64,000 bases of DNA, taken from Petrosia ficiformis. Its lineage: Eukaryota; Porifera; Demospongiae; Haplosclerida; Petrosiidae. Within the stretch, counting starts at the first letter, position 1. The number at the start of each line of letters is the position of its first letter. The stretch is from NCBI GenBank assembly GCA_947044365.1, contig OX345648.1, positions 1,944,501 to 2,008,500 of the forward strand, in the 5' to 3' direction. A program made the position numbers and the translations under genes. This document shows positions 46,801 through 55,353 of the stretch, one piece after another. The notes beneath the pieces are model-generated. The model searched no databases and was not told the origin of the DNA. It saw only the letters and a list, made by a program, of their open reading frames with translations.

Positions 46801-47182
46801 AGTGATGGAGAAGGGTAGGCCTACATGGAAACAACTCATTCAAGCATTGAAGAATATCGGAGAAATTAGTTTGAGTGAGGAGATAGCAGTCAAGAGCACG
46901 AAAGAGAAATCAAGAAGAGATATATCTACAGATGAAAAGAGACCAGTAAAGAAAAGAAAGAGAATTGATTCCAGTTTTGATTCACATGCGAGTACTAATA
47001 TCAAGAAAGTTAGATTAGAGTCCAGTGGTCTTGATGAGAGATCGGTCGCTAGTAAATGGAAGGGACCAGCTAGTGGAAAACCATATAAAAGAAAACGAGT
47101 ACCCAAAAATACACACGATAAATCTGATTCCGAAAGTGAAAATGATGATCCTGACGCTGAACCCAGTTCAAAGAGGAGGTAA
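23930..47182 (+). CDS. Death / CARD-like / ankyrin / Roc-COR / Death protein, 17 exons
   Basis: Exons are 23930-23957, 24783-25076, 30394-30702, 30759-31540, 31614-31721, 32238-32336, 32403-32501, 32568-32657, 33846-33909, 34291-34350, 36286-36387, 37808-37918, 38385-38501, 41007-41324, 41379-43687, 45632-45701 and 46617-47182. All phases match, giving 1,841 residues. In order: Death domain (~15-100, PSWKSLCKAL); CARD-like helices (~110-210); an unknown helical domain (~212-455); Ser/Glu repeats (472-603); coiled coil (645-754); ankyrin repeats (757-845); Roc GTPase with GPPGGGKST (892-900) and DTGGQPEFHE (1125-1134); COR to ~1630; a second Death domain (~1656-1745); and a basic tail. The ankyrin-Roc-COR-Death order is that of DAPK1 without the kinase, so a signalling scaffold in cell death or innate immunity is the likely role. 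The joins at 25076-30394 and 43687-45632 rest on phase only. Confidence 0.78.
24080..24116. repeat. Perfect GC-rich hairpin in intron 1 of the Death-Roc gene
   Basis: tagtcaggcggagc (24080-24093) and gctccgcctgacta (24103-24116) are exact complements around a 9-nt loop. It has the same terminal TAGTC as the hairpins at 13491, 23879 and 54096. A (TA)n run follows at 24145-24172. Confidence 0.7.
26216..26735. repeat. (CATA)n tetranucleotide array
   Basis: Long imperfect runs of tacatacatacata with interspersed tatata and cgta variants. The apparent open frames here are repeat artefacts. It lies in intron 2 of the Death-Roc gene. Confidence 0.9.
27045..27345. repeat. Second (CATA)n/(CGTA)n array
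   Basis: Tetranucleotide repeat with an (AC)n start at 27150, still mainly CATA on the plus strand. Confidence 0.85.
27515..27722. repeat. (TATG)n array in inverted orientation
   Basis: Runs of tatgtatgtatg, the complement of the 26.2-27.3 kb arrays, so the flanking arrays could pair. A ccggggggta interruption occurs at 27570-27579. Confidence 0.9.
27740..29465 (+). pseudogene. Decayed Ty3/gypsy-type retrotransposon (gag and reverse-transcriptase remnants)
   Basis: Translated pieces in shifting frames resemble a gag capsid region (about 27760-28250), a spacer with cysteine-rich traces (28350-28450), and the fingers and palm part of a gypsy-type reverse transcriptase (about 28850-29460). Many stops and frameshifts interrupt it. 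Neither LTRs nor integrase were found, so it is a truncated dead copy sitting in intron 2 of the Death-Roc gene. Confidence 0.6.
30270..30324. repeat. (TA)n microsatellite
   Basis: An uninterrupted TA run about 70 bp 5' of exon 3 of the Death-Roc gene. It lies within an open frame that is a repeat artefact upstream of 30394. Confidence 0.95.
31765..32207. mobile_element. MITE (family D), TA target duplication
   Basis: Inverted ends ccgtaatcgggaaaattaat (31765) and attaatttcctcaattacgg (to 32207), flanked by TA at 31763-31764 and 32208-32209, a mariner-like signature. It holds an (AC)n run at 31856-31886. It splits the intron between repeat exons 5 and 6, whose sister introns lack it. Confidence 0.75.
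32238..32657 (+). repeat. Tandemly duplicated linker exons of the Death-Roc gene
   Basis: Exons at 32238-32336, 32403-32501 and 32568-32657 repeat at a 165-bp period including their introns. Each encodes an EKQDxxSQTMSTPEK-type unit ending in an acidic stretch. The exon at 31614-31721 and the last ~25 codons of the exon ending at 31540 are older versions of the same unit. All are phase 0-0, so copy number can change without frame loss. Confidence 0.85.
33204..33565. repeat. 114-bp tandem repeats with lengthening G tracts
   Basis: Three copies of a unit starting gtgtggttgcatgcc lie in intron 8. The G run at each border grows from 4 to 7, 9 and then 18 residues (33545-33562). The repeat is intronic and non-coding. 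Confidence 0.85.
33998..34250. mobile_element. Palindromic MITE, family A, in intron 9
   Basis: Arms run from atgtagggatatgaaaactg to accacttccatatac, with the complementary half at 34143-34250 (atatggaagtcgttagttta ... ttttcagttttcat). Confidence 0.65.
34725..35200. repeat. Intronic block duplicated at 38755-39215
   Basis: The two blocks share gagag.tcggtag, catacatttcaattgcaag-type and tctacaagtatcgagatg-type sequence in the same order, ending near aattgcgc-tgcacattt. Both lie in introns of the Death-Roc gene. A stretch of about 35 codons stays open and similar on each strand in both copies, so it may be a mobile fragment that once coded. Confidence 0.55.
35559..36066. mobile_element. MITE family A, interrupted by a nested MITE B
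   Basis: Terminal parts match in inverted orientation (aataataaaaacattttcaa at 35569 and its complement at 36035-36060). The middle shows the cttatgtagggttat core. The copy is split at 35757-35935 by a family B element. Confidence 0.7.
35757..35935. mobile_element. MITE family B nested in family A
   Basis: It begins atggcccgtagggccatccc, carries gctttcc and tgcgttgtatacgta, and ends near gggcgtg...tatacacttg. It matches 53505-53700 in inverted orientation. A likely 4-bp TATG duplication borders it. Confidence 0.6.
37310..37583. mobile_element. Palindromic MITE, family A, in intron 11
   Basis: A nearly complete copy: agatgtagggatgttaaaac at the left, cttacataaatac...gtaaatacttatgtaggg in the centre, and ttttgacatccctaaatc at the right. 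Confidence 0.75.
37600..38501 (+). repeat. Tandem duplication carrying coiled-coil exons 12 and 13
   Basis: Intron sequence before exon 12 (37600-37807) and before exon 13 (38180-38384) is nearly identical, and so are the exons. Both encode an IQEIK-start heptad-rich segment ending KSSEE. The period is about 577 bp. Phase 1-1 exons keep the frame. Confidence 0.8.
38586..38742. mobile_element. Partial MITE, family A
   Basis: The left arm (ataataaaaacattttttcg ... taccttagcaacaaaattaa) and part of the core are present. The right arm is missing. Confidence 0.55.
39365..39661 (-). CDS. Small zinc-ribbon-like protein, possibly transposon derived
   Basis: An open frame of 98 codons inside intron 13 of the Death-Roc gene, opposite strand. 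It begins MPALGKVCPQCSSVEHCRRL, then CVKCGYVF, a CxxC...CxxC zinc-ribbon pattern. Two RMASAR-like motifs follow in a K/R-rich stretch (CMASARLCDSEQES and RMASARACF). Similar Zn plus repeated MA-x-x-RA motifs occur, as I recall, in small proteins carried by eukaryotic transposons. No terminal repeats were found around it. Expression is unproven, and it could be a remnant. Confidence 0.4.
   Translation of the reverse strand: MPALGKVCPQCSSVEHCRRLVCVKCGYVFTKSVSISKKKCMASARLCDSEQESCVRRAKNKQRMASARACFINHYVRLLPMIFPPNIGFFQYENIELN
40058..40378. mobile_element. Palindromic MITE, family A, in intron 13
   Basis: A full-length copy with arms gaagatgtagtgatgtcgaa and its complement, and a near-perfect central palindrome from ggttgggaggtta to taacctccc-like sequence. 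AATGGAA-rich low-complexity DNA follows at 40440-40860. Confidence 0.75.
43688..45631. other. Intron 15 of the Death-Roc gene, 1.9 kb
   Basis: No family A MITE here. The only coding-like trace is about 44945-45116. In the frame ending at the TAA of 45114-45116 it reads a CEGCGYQ stretch and then an acidic tail ending LLQPPPN. This may be the last codons of a dead element gene. The rest is unremarkable AT-rich DNA. Confidence 0.4.
45780..45895. mobile_element. Short MITE related to family B
   Basis: cccatgggttcaat and attgaacccatggg form inverted arms at about 45811 and 45837. They are followed by gaaagcaatcataggattga and ccctacgggcca, shared with the copies at 53505-53700 and 60945-61010. 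Confidence 0.55.
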
Positions 47183-47999
47183 TAGGAATTTGTGTTGTTA
47201 TGTACATAATTATGTATATTATATTATTATTATATAGTACTATGGACCTCATACTATGAATAATTAAAGTATTATGGTGCATAGTATATCATTAGTGTGA
47301 ACTATTAAAATGTATTATCAATATTATTATTATATAACAGTATTACAATATTGATAATACATGTTAACAGTTCATACTCACACATATACATTATTTACAT
47401 GTTATATCACTTGTATAATATATAACATATATAATCAATACATACCTGTTATATATATTAGACCTCATACAAGTGATATGATATGTAAACAGTAAACACA
47501 CTAACAAAACACAATACATAATTGTACTAATTATTATTATAACAAAATTGATACAGTATTGAATAGTACACACTACATACACTACCCGTTATATAAACAC
47601 ATAATTATCATTATGTCTGTTTCTTTATTTCTTCTCTTTCAGTTTCATTCTCTAATACATCTTCTACTACTTCATCATCTCCTTAACCTGACTCACTACA
47701 TTCTCTTACAACATCTTGTCCATCCATCTTTGGTTCTTTCTCCACCATCTCTTCTTTTCTGGTATCATTTGTTTTGAATAACTTGGACGATTAGTTCCTT
47801 GAATTTGTTTCACCTAATAAAACATTCGTTATATTTTTATAAATCATTATAATATCTATTCTGTGAAGTGTGGTTGCCCCCACTTGATTTACCTGAAGAA
47901 CCACTTGGGAATTTAATTAGCCCATACTTGGGTTTTGTCAAAAAAAATCTAATATAAAATATACATGTATTGGAAAGAATTGTATATGACAAAGCACAT

Positions 48000-48190
48000 A
48001 GCAACCCTACATAGTATACATAGCTAGAGTAAAGGCTAAACACAAAAAAGCTATACTTATGTATGGTTGTTATGTGGAAGTGGTATTTCATTTTGTTGCC
48101 AAAGCCATCTTGTTCCTGTGCTTTTTCGGTTTTGATATATATCCCTACATATGCTTTCATTTTTTAAAATGTTTTTTTATTATTCTTTAC
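48000..48190. mobile_element. Partial MITE, family A
   Basis: The core (ctatacttatgtatggttgt, tatgtggaagtggt) and right arm (ttttgatatatatccctaca, cattttttaaaatg) are recognisable. The left arm is truncated. Confidence 0.6.
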
Positions 48191-48194
48191 TTAT

Positions 48195-48870
48195 TGATTT
48201 TGCACTGGCCCTACCATTATGTGCTCATGTTGGTACTCTATACTCATATACTAAGCTCAAATAAAGAGGTCATATACATCTCTAGCTATATACTAATCAT
48301 TCAGTCAACAATACTTTTACTATACTAGTGCATTCTGTGCAATCCATTTTTCCAGTCTCTGTGTGTTGAATTAATGCATTTCAACAGTCTAAGTGTTTGC
48401 ATTTGAAAGTGGCCGGGCATGGCAACTGACTCTTTATGCATGGGTCCAGAACTAGAGGTTCATTAGTGAGTTCACAGATTTCACACATTGAAAGAGTACC
48501 GATAACAATTTGCTTTGTTTCATCAATCAATAGAAGGTGAAGAAACAACACTATATACACTAGTAGTGCACAGCAAGTGAAATTAACTGATAATAATTCA
48601 TCAGTCTATAACAGAGAAAGCACAATAATTATGTAAATAGCTACATAATTAATTTACACAATTTTCTGACAGCCATATATAGACTTCAGAAATGGGATTG
48701 TTGGAGTCTCAGTAAATCACATAGCAACCTTACCTCACAGAACATACTTGCAATTGCTGTTAATGTAGTGAATTACTGTACTTTGATGCAACTCATATGC
48801 ATAATCAGTATTATACTGATTTATGTTTGTTCATCAAATAAATAACTATTTGTTACATGGTTTATACACT
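48195..48870. repeat. Second copy of the 21395-22120 segment
   Basis: Same orientation, with several small deletions relative to the other copy. Shared landmarks are listed there. Confidence 0.7.
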
Positions 48871-49751
48871 GAGGGCTGTGAGAATCAACTTCAGTGCTGA
48901 TACACATGAGGTTTAAAAAGTTGAAGTAATTATTACATAAGGCGATTATTACATATAATTTCTCAAAATATCCAGGTCATGGATGAGGTAAATATACTTT
49001 TAAGTACATAATGAAATATCCAAACAGTATATATCTTTGCTTGATTCCAGTGCCCAGTTCAGTGGCTAACAAATCTCAATTTCCACTTGCTGTTGGAGAA
49101 TGGTATGGACAAAGATGTTTGCATGTACGGTGGATATAAAATACTTAAACATCAGTCAAAAAGACACGAGAGGTGTAGTTGGATTCCAGGCAGCCTGAGG
49201 CAGGTATTCTGGTTGAACAATATCACATGCAATTTTGTGATGGATCATTAGGTTGACTGTGCCACGTGTAGAGTGATTCCATGGATAATGAAAAAAAAAC
49301 ATTAAACGCAATTGGAAGCCACTGAAGAACAGTATTGCGGATGTCATAGATTTGACCTGTCAACCATCAATATACTTGCTGCCAAATATTTTGGCAAGAC
49401 GAAATTTGTACCAATGCAAATGAAACGTTTGATGGTCTCTTTCCTAAATGGACATTATGTGAAAACCATATTCTTCACTTGTCACAGATATTCTTACAGG
49501 TAATCAATGTTCGTAGGTGTATGTAGTTTAATGATTTGTTTTATTTGCTATATAACAATAAATTGTCATAAAAAACTGGGGGTGGTTTAACCCCCAATGG
49601 GATGATGATGCCTTTCCTAACATCAAAGAACTTAGCAAGACAAAATTTTTCACTGTTACATAACAAAAAAATATTTGACTCAAAAAATTTAATATGCAGA
49701 CTGCTAAACAATTGTCATATTTATAGCGCTGTTTGAGTTCAAAGACAATAG

Positions 49752-50134
49752 TTAAGATTGGAGACGTTCCTCAACTTTCTTCCAATAACCAGCAGTTGCT
49801 TCTTTCTTGTATCCATCAGGCCCTCCATTATGGATTCTTGCTATATCTTCATCAGTTGGTTGATGTCCAAGTCGGCTGAAGGTTGCATACCTGTTCATAT
49901 AAGCTTGCATTACTTTTTCTGAATACTCATAACTTCCTGGACCCTTTGTGTTATCCCATGTCTTCCCATCAGCTTTTAATGAAGGGTCTTTTTCCGATGC
50001 ATCTATCCAGTAATTTTTGTGAATTTGATATGGGCCATATGCAGCACCACCATCTCCAGTAACTTCTTCCATGCCTGACAATGCTCCTGATTCCACCATT
50101 GCAATGGCATCATATAGATTTCGGCTAATTTGAC
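49752..50134 (-). CDS. Cysteine-free destabilase/i-type lysozyme-like protein, last exon
   Basis: The exon starts after caatgcag at 50135 with a two-base codon remainder and ends in TGA, giving 126 residues. It matches the destabilase (invertebrate-type lysozyme) fold signature: a VESG motif with the presumed catalytic Glu, GPYQIHKNYWIDA, a central MQAYMNRYA and the hallmark ARIHNGGPDGYKKEATAGYW near the end. Animal i-type lysozymes carry many disulfides; this exon has no cysteine at all. That suggests an intracellular protein or descent from the cysteine-less bacterial relatives. A muramidase role is inferred from family. Upstream exons and any signal peptide were not resolved. Candidate 5' exons lie at 51410-51575, and the ATGGCTAGT copy at 52330-52338 is another possible start. 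Confidence 0.7.
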
Positions 50135-50289
50135 CTGCATTGAAAACACCACAGTGTACTACTAGGCTAAAGTAATCTGTCACTGACAGTTGCAGTATTA
50201 CATTGTTGATTTCAAATGTAAAACACTTCACAGGAGTACTAGTAATCAACATAAATATTTATATTTTATACCTCAGGGTAACACAGTGA

Positions 50290-51950
50290 AACTGCCATTT
50301 TACACAGAGTATGAAATACAAACATCATTTTAGCATCCCATTTTATATATGCCATCATATGATTGGTTTCAATGCAGTTTATATGCATGTGTCACATACA
50401 TGTTGTATATGTAGTATCTTTGGGGTAGGGCTCAGTAAATTAATGGCCATGCATGAAAGAACATTTCCTTATATTTAGCTTGGTTGGTCAATTAGAGATC
50501 TCTAAATATCACTGAATATACGTAGAAAATATGGTTACTTCATAAAAGGGTCACGAAATAATGTTATTTCTATCATAGGCTTATATATTTATGTATTCGG
50601 TTTGTAAAAGTATTATACTATTTTGAAAAGGTAACATAGCTACAATACTATCTTTATATGACTGCAAATGTGCTTTAAAAGTTCATACAGCAATTATAAA
50701 TATTTTGTGAATCCTATAAGCAACTTGAGAATGTTGAGAGGACATTACCTACTGACTATTGCACTTGAAACACTTGTATATATTGCTGCTTCTTGTTACT
50801 AAGGCCAAGTAAAAATTGATTATTAGTTTCTCGTGGTCAGTTTTTATATCAGAGGTAGGTGGGTGGATTTTAGTATTGTGCCGGCATGATATGATAAAAA
50901 TATTGTGAGGGGAGAAACAGTGAGGTGAGGACGAGAGCTATACTTTGTCTAGTAAGAATACTTTTGGTATTTATGGCTTTTACCATGGTTAAAACACATA
51001 ATGCATAGTCAATGTGTTATAAATCATTTAGTGAACTAGGATCAGTTTCATATACATTAAGTGAGAAAAGTGTGCAATGAGTAACTTATTGCATCCTGAC
51101 CTACTCTACTGGAACAAAATGTCCAGCAATGTATAGTAGCTTTGATGGGGTCAATATTATGTTAACACAGATGTCAAACAGTTCAATATCAATGAAGACT
51201 GATATCTTAACCAAGCAGATTACAGAAAACGAGTTAAATAATTTAATGCACATTTAATAAGCATAGCAAAAAAATCATACTAATGAATATTAGATGAAAG
51301 ATGTATGCATAACAATATAAATAACAGGGATATTATGAATGAACATGCATAAAATATATATTTTGGGAAGGATTAAGTACCGAAAATGAAACAATAACTA
51401 GTATTGTACCTGACATAATGGAAATGCAAGAATCTTGGCAATTTGTAGATCCTATAGCATAATAGAGGAACAATTGCAAGTTGTTACACTACACAACAAA
51501 ACGAATAGAACAAGTATATGTAAATGTTAAAATATCCCACAGTAGGTACTCACTCACCTCAGTGATTCACAGACAATTCTCTATAGAGATTTCCTTCTAT
51601 GATTATAAATAATTTAATAATAATAATCTAATTAATACTCTATTACATCATAATAATTAATAGTTTATATTATAATAATTAAATTATTGCTGTTTTATTA
51701 TTATTCATTTTTTCATCCATCCACTCCTCTTCTTAGTTATTCTTTCTTTATATCCTTTTTTCCTTTCAGTATCATACTTGGACTGTGTCTCACATTTATC
51801 ACAGCAAATTGTAACCTAGCTACCAGATAATCGTAGGGAGAGGTAATAAAACTGGTAATAACGTTTGGACACAATACATTTTGACATGTGTAGAGCAAAT
51901 ATAACTTACTAAAGTGCACATGCATGTATGTTACTATGACACTTATATAT
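50290..51950. other. Presumed 5' region of the lysozyme-like gene
   Basis: No long coding stretch. Two splice-bounded blocks on the minus strand are possible small exons: about 51414-51455 (after gctatag, ending gtcag before gtacaa) and about 51555-51577 (after ctatag, ending tgag before gtgagt). Their phases do not connect simply to the exon at 50134, so they are not included in the model. Confidence 0.25.
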
Positions 51951-51954
51951 GCAT

Positions 51955-52423
51955 CGTGCATGAAACTTTGCGATGTTGTGAGTTCCACCACTATATTTGC
52001 AAAACTATTGATTACAAAATAATTATAACACTCATGAAATTTTTATTCAATATTGTGAAATTTGCATGCTTCAAAACATTCGCAATATATATGCAATTTA
52101 TACAGTATACACAATTTTTGTAGAACACTTTATACATGCAATTAAAACCTATATATTTATTACTTTATAATGGTTTGGTCTATAAGATGCATAATATAGA
52201 AACTAGATTCATTCTAGGATCATAATTTATAAAGGAGTTAATAATTATTATTCGATATACATTCGAATACATCATTATGAATCTTTGTATAATTATAGTA
52301 ATAATGAGCAGTCTATTGCATAAACTCACACTAGCCATTTTGTTGTACGTCAATCAGATCCTGGTGCGAAGAGAAGTACAGAACTGCAGATAGATCTACA
52401 GGTGAACTTTTTGTCTGGGCTAT

Positions 52424-52461
<38 letters not shown>

Positions 52462-52605
52462 GTATTTAGACATTATATATATATAGTCTGTTTTCCACGC
52501 TAACCTATCGAATAATTTGTTGACGGGTATACTCTCAACTTCCAACTCCTCTGTTTCGGCTCTCCCAAGCGACTGTCCCTTTTAATTCATGCGTGATTAT
52601 TTTTC
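51955..52605 (-). promoter_or_regulatory. Second copy of the micro-exon gene promoter and ATGGCTAGT exon
   Basis: High similarity to 3340-3975 in the same orientation, including ATGGCTAGT|gtgagt at 52330-52338. No micro-exon array follows it, only the block homologous to 3340-3480. It either drives a shortened gene (perhaps the lysozyme-like one) or is a dead fragment of a Roc-COR gene copy. A (TA)n run lies at 52430-52458. Confidence 0.5.
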
Positions 52606-52689
52606 ATTATGGGCGTGTCGATTAATAATAATGATATAAATAACGCAACCAAGAAGTTAATAAACGGACAGTTCTAGTTATACTGCGAC

Positions 52690-52907
52690 ATCTTCAGGAA
52701 TGTCGCCAAGAACTTGTACATACAACTGTTGTAAATCATCAATGGTGGTCCTGATATCATTACTTTCCAGCTGTATCACTGTTCATCAGTTTCATCACTA
52801 TGCTGCAGCCTTTGTCGCTTAGAAGCAGAAGAATCTAACTGATTCACATCTAAACAGTCAAAAATAGTCATCTGTCTACCTTTACTTTGCTTCTGAAAGG
52901 CCATCAC
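52690..52907 (-). pseudogene. Short decayed open frame, unknown
   Basis: From an ATG (minus strand, about 52907) it reads QSKGRQMTIFDCLDVNQLDS and a further 18 residues to a stop. After a one-base shift it continues to a DIPEDVAV end at about 52690. The QMTIFDCL segment looks PCNA-box-like but no family is recognised. Likely a small gene fragment. Confidence 0.3.
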
Positions 52908-53504
52908 AATAGACAAAATCGACAAGTGTCGTAATGTATATAATTGTTATTAATTTTAACTTAAACCAATAGGGAAATTTTTTACAAGGAGACGGGCTCA
53001 GGAAAAACCTCCTTTTTAAATCTTCTCTGTAACTACAATTTAGTCTTGACCTTAGGTTATCAAGTTGTGGTTGCCTTGAGAATTTTCAATCTAAACAAAT
53101 GGAGAGTAAAACTGCTGATGCCAAAATGTATACTGTGGAATGTGGAGTCAGTGGAGAGCTGAAAATTGGTGTTCCAAGGTTAGGGGATTCTCGCGGAATG
53201 AAGGCAGACAAAGATCACATTAAAAACAAGATATATAGAGAAAAACGTATCCCTATGACTGCTTTGTGGTGTCCAGCATTCAATAATTATGGCTAACTTT
53301 ATGATGTCTGAAACACATCAACCTATTATAGTTATTATTTTGATTATATACTCTATTTACCTTTTATAGAACCCTGTACAACTTTAAGAATATATTTCAG
53401 GTAGAATAGCTAGCTATTAGTTCCAGTTTCTAGTTTCTACGTAAGCTACACAGCTTTCTTAAAATTTTCTTTCTGCTGGTGTGTAGAACTTGATCGCGCG
53501 TTCT

Positions 53505-53700
53505 TTTACGCGGCACACCCATTAATTGACCGAGCCCCCGGGAATGATGTAACTTCCTTACCTACGTATACAACGCATACTCGCGTAGGTGACACAAACA
53601 TAATTATAATTATATATTATATATATATCTATATATATATATATATATATATAAATACATCGAACCCGTGGGAAAGCAATCATAGGGATGGCCCTACGGG
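53505..53700. mobile_element. MITE family B
   Basis: It carries cccattaattgaccgagccc at the left, tacgtatacaacgcata, a (TA)n core at 53625-53655, and caatcatagggatggcccta at the right. It matches 35757-35935 in reverse. Confidence 0.65.
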
Positions 53701-54095
53701 CCATAAAAATCGTCAAACCTCAGTAAAAGATTTTCGAGTATGTGTGTGTATACTAGTGTTGTTTTTTTGTTTACTATAATTATAATTTTTAGTAAGGCAT
53801 TGTGAATTTTATTTAATAAATTAAACTATATATACAGTGTATAACTAAATTACAAGTCTATGGCAATAACTGTATGAAACCGATGAAAACAAAAAGATTG
53901 CCCAATGGTTAAGTTAACTAAACCTAAACCCTTTTAGTAAGCCTAACATTACCGTTATAACTAAACTAAATGTGTAAGGAACTAGACATAATTATAACTA
54001 AAAGAGGTCATTAATATTGTCATACTAAAACAACACTAGACTGCATACAGTATGATGGGATATCCCGATGTGTGAATGCATTTTAGCATTCTACA

Positions 54096-54174
54096 TAGTC
54101 TCGCTAGCCAGCCCCTCCCTCTAACGAAGCTCGCGATCGCTTCGTTAGAGGGAGGGGCTGGCTATGCGAGACTA
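54096..54174. repeat. 79-bp near-perfect GC-rich palindrome
   Basis: tagtctcgctagccagcccc (54096 onward) through taacgaagc pairs with gcttcgtta through gcgagacta (to 54174), with an 8-nt loop tcgcgatc and one mismatch region. It is strikingly GC-rich against AT-rich surroundings and belongs to the TAGTC hairpin group. The surrounding 53705-55353 has no gene. Confidence 0.85.
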
Positions 54175-55017
54175 CAACATGCCTCTATTAATTGCCATGC
54201 AATGACAATTATGTAACTTCATGTATAATTTATTAAGATTCACACCTTGTGGAGAGCAATTATAGAACAGGCCTGCATCCATAAATATTAGGGCTTGGAT
54301 GATCAATTGATTAATCTACTATGATGGAAGGGATTGGGGATAAGCAATACTAATGTTAGTTGAAGTATCACCAGATCTTTGTTGTAACACTTCTAAGGCT
54401 CACAGTAAGCATGCATGTGGTCTGTATTAACAGGAATGTGAATTTCATTAACAGGAGTATGAATCTCATTACAATAAAGCCATTAATTATGAGACGTACC
54501 AATACATAGGCGGCAGAAACAGGGGGGCACCAGGGGTACTGTGCCCCCCCTTAAAACTTACTTGAAGCTTGTTTTCATTAATAATTAGTTCAGGTTAGCA
54601 TTAACAATTAGTTGTGGCCCCCCCTTTCCTAATGAACTTCCTCCACTTATGCAATAGTAAAGCTTGTTCCCAGACTGTTTCTTTTTAGTAGATTGGGTCT
54701 CTCTATACGGAACTACACAATCCCAATTGCAAATTATAATTAATATAATTTACATGGTATGATCATACAGTACTATAATTAATCTATATAGCTGGATCAA
54801 TAGGAATATAATTGATGATGTGTGTGTGCAGACAGCAATTAGTCTGCCACCAATAGACTAGACAGCAATCACAACAAGCTAGTAGAACTAACAACAAAAG
54901 TTATGATATGTGTGCTCGTCAATAAATAAATGAATTTATGAGAAACAAAACATTTCATTATGAAAACAAAACAATAAAGAATATGTTATAATTATAAACT
55001 ACTATTATCTCACCTTT

Positions 55018-55038
55018 CACACACACACACACACACAG
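55018..55038. repeat. (AC)n microsatellite
   Basis: A short ACACAC run 3' of the Roc-COR gene. Confidence 0.9.
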
Positions 55039-55353
55039 TTTTACTAATTCTTATTAATTTTCTTTGGTGTTACAGTTCGAAATCATAATGTGCATCAAAG
55101 AAAGTTACAACGATTGGTGTAGCTTGGGTCCATCAAACTTGATAGGAAAATAAAGAACATAATAAATTTGAATACAAGTATTGTATGAACATGCACTTCT
55201 CAAAAACAATGAGAATAACACTACTTAAAGTTTTGTATATAAAATTCCGCAACAACCCCAGCTACACAAATTTAGTTTCTTTGTGTATTATGTTTACTCA
55301 GTTATGCATGTTAATTTTATTGTTATGTTACTTTCAATTTCTAAAAATTAATT

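Larger units (their letters stand above)
47183..49751. other. 3' flank of the Death-Roc gene; no gene seen
   Basis: Two strong inverted repeats follow the stop. One is about 47297-47384 (aatgtattatcaatatt paired with aatattgataatacat). The other is about 47406-47478 (tcacttgtat paired with atacaagtga). A family A half-copy lies at 48000-48190 and the duplicated segment at 48195-48870. The remainder to 49751 has no supported gene. Confidence 0.5.
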
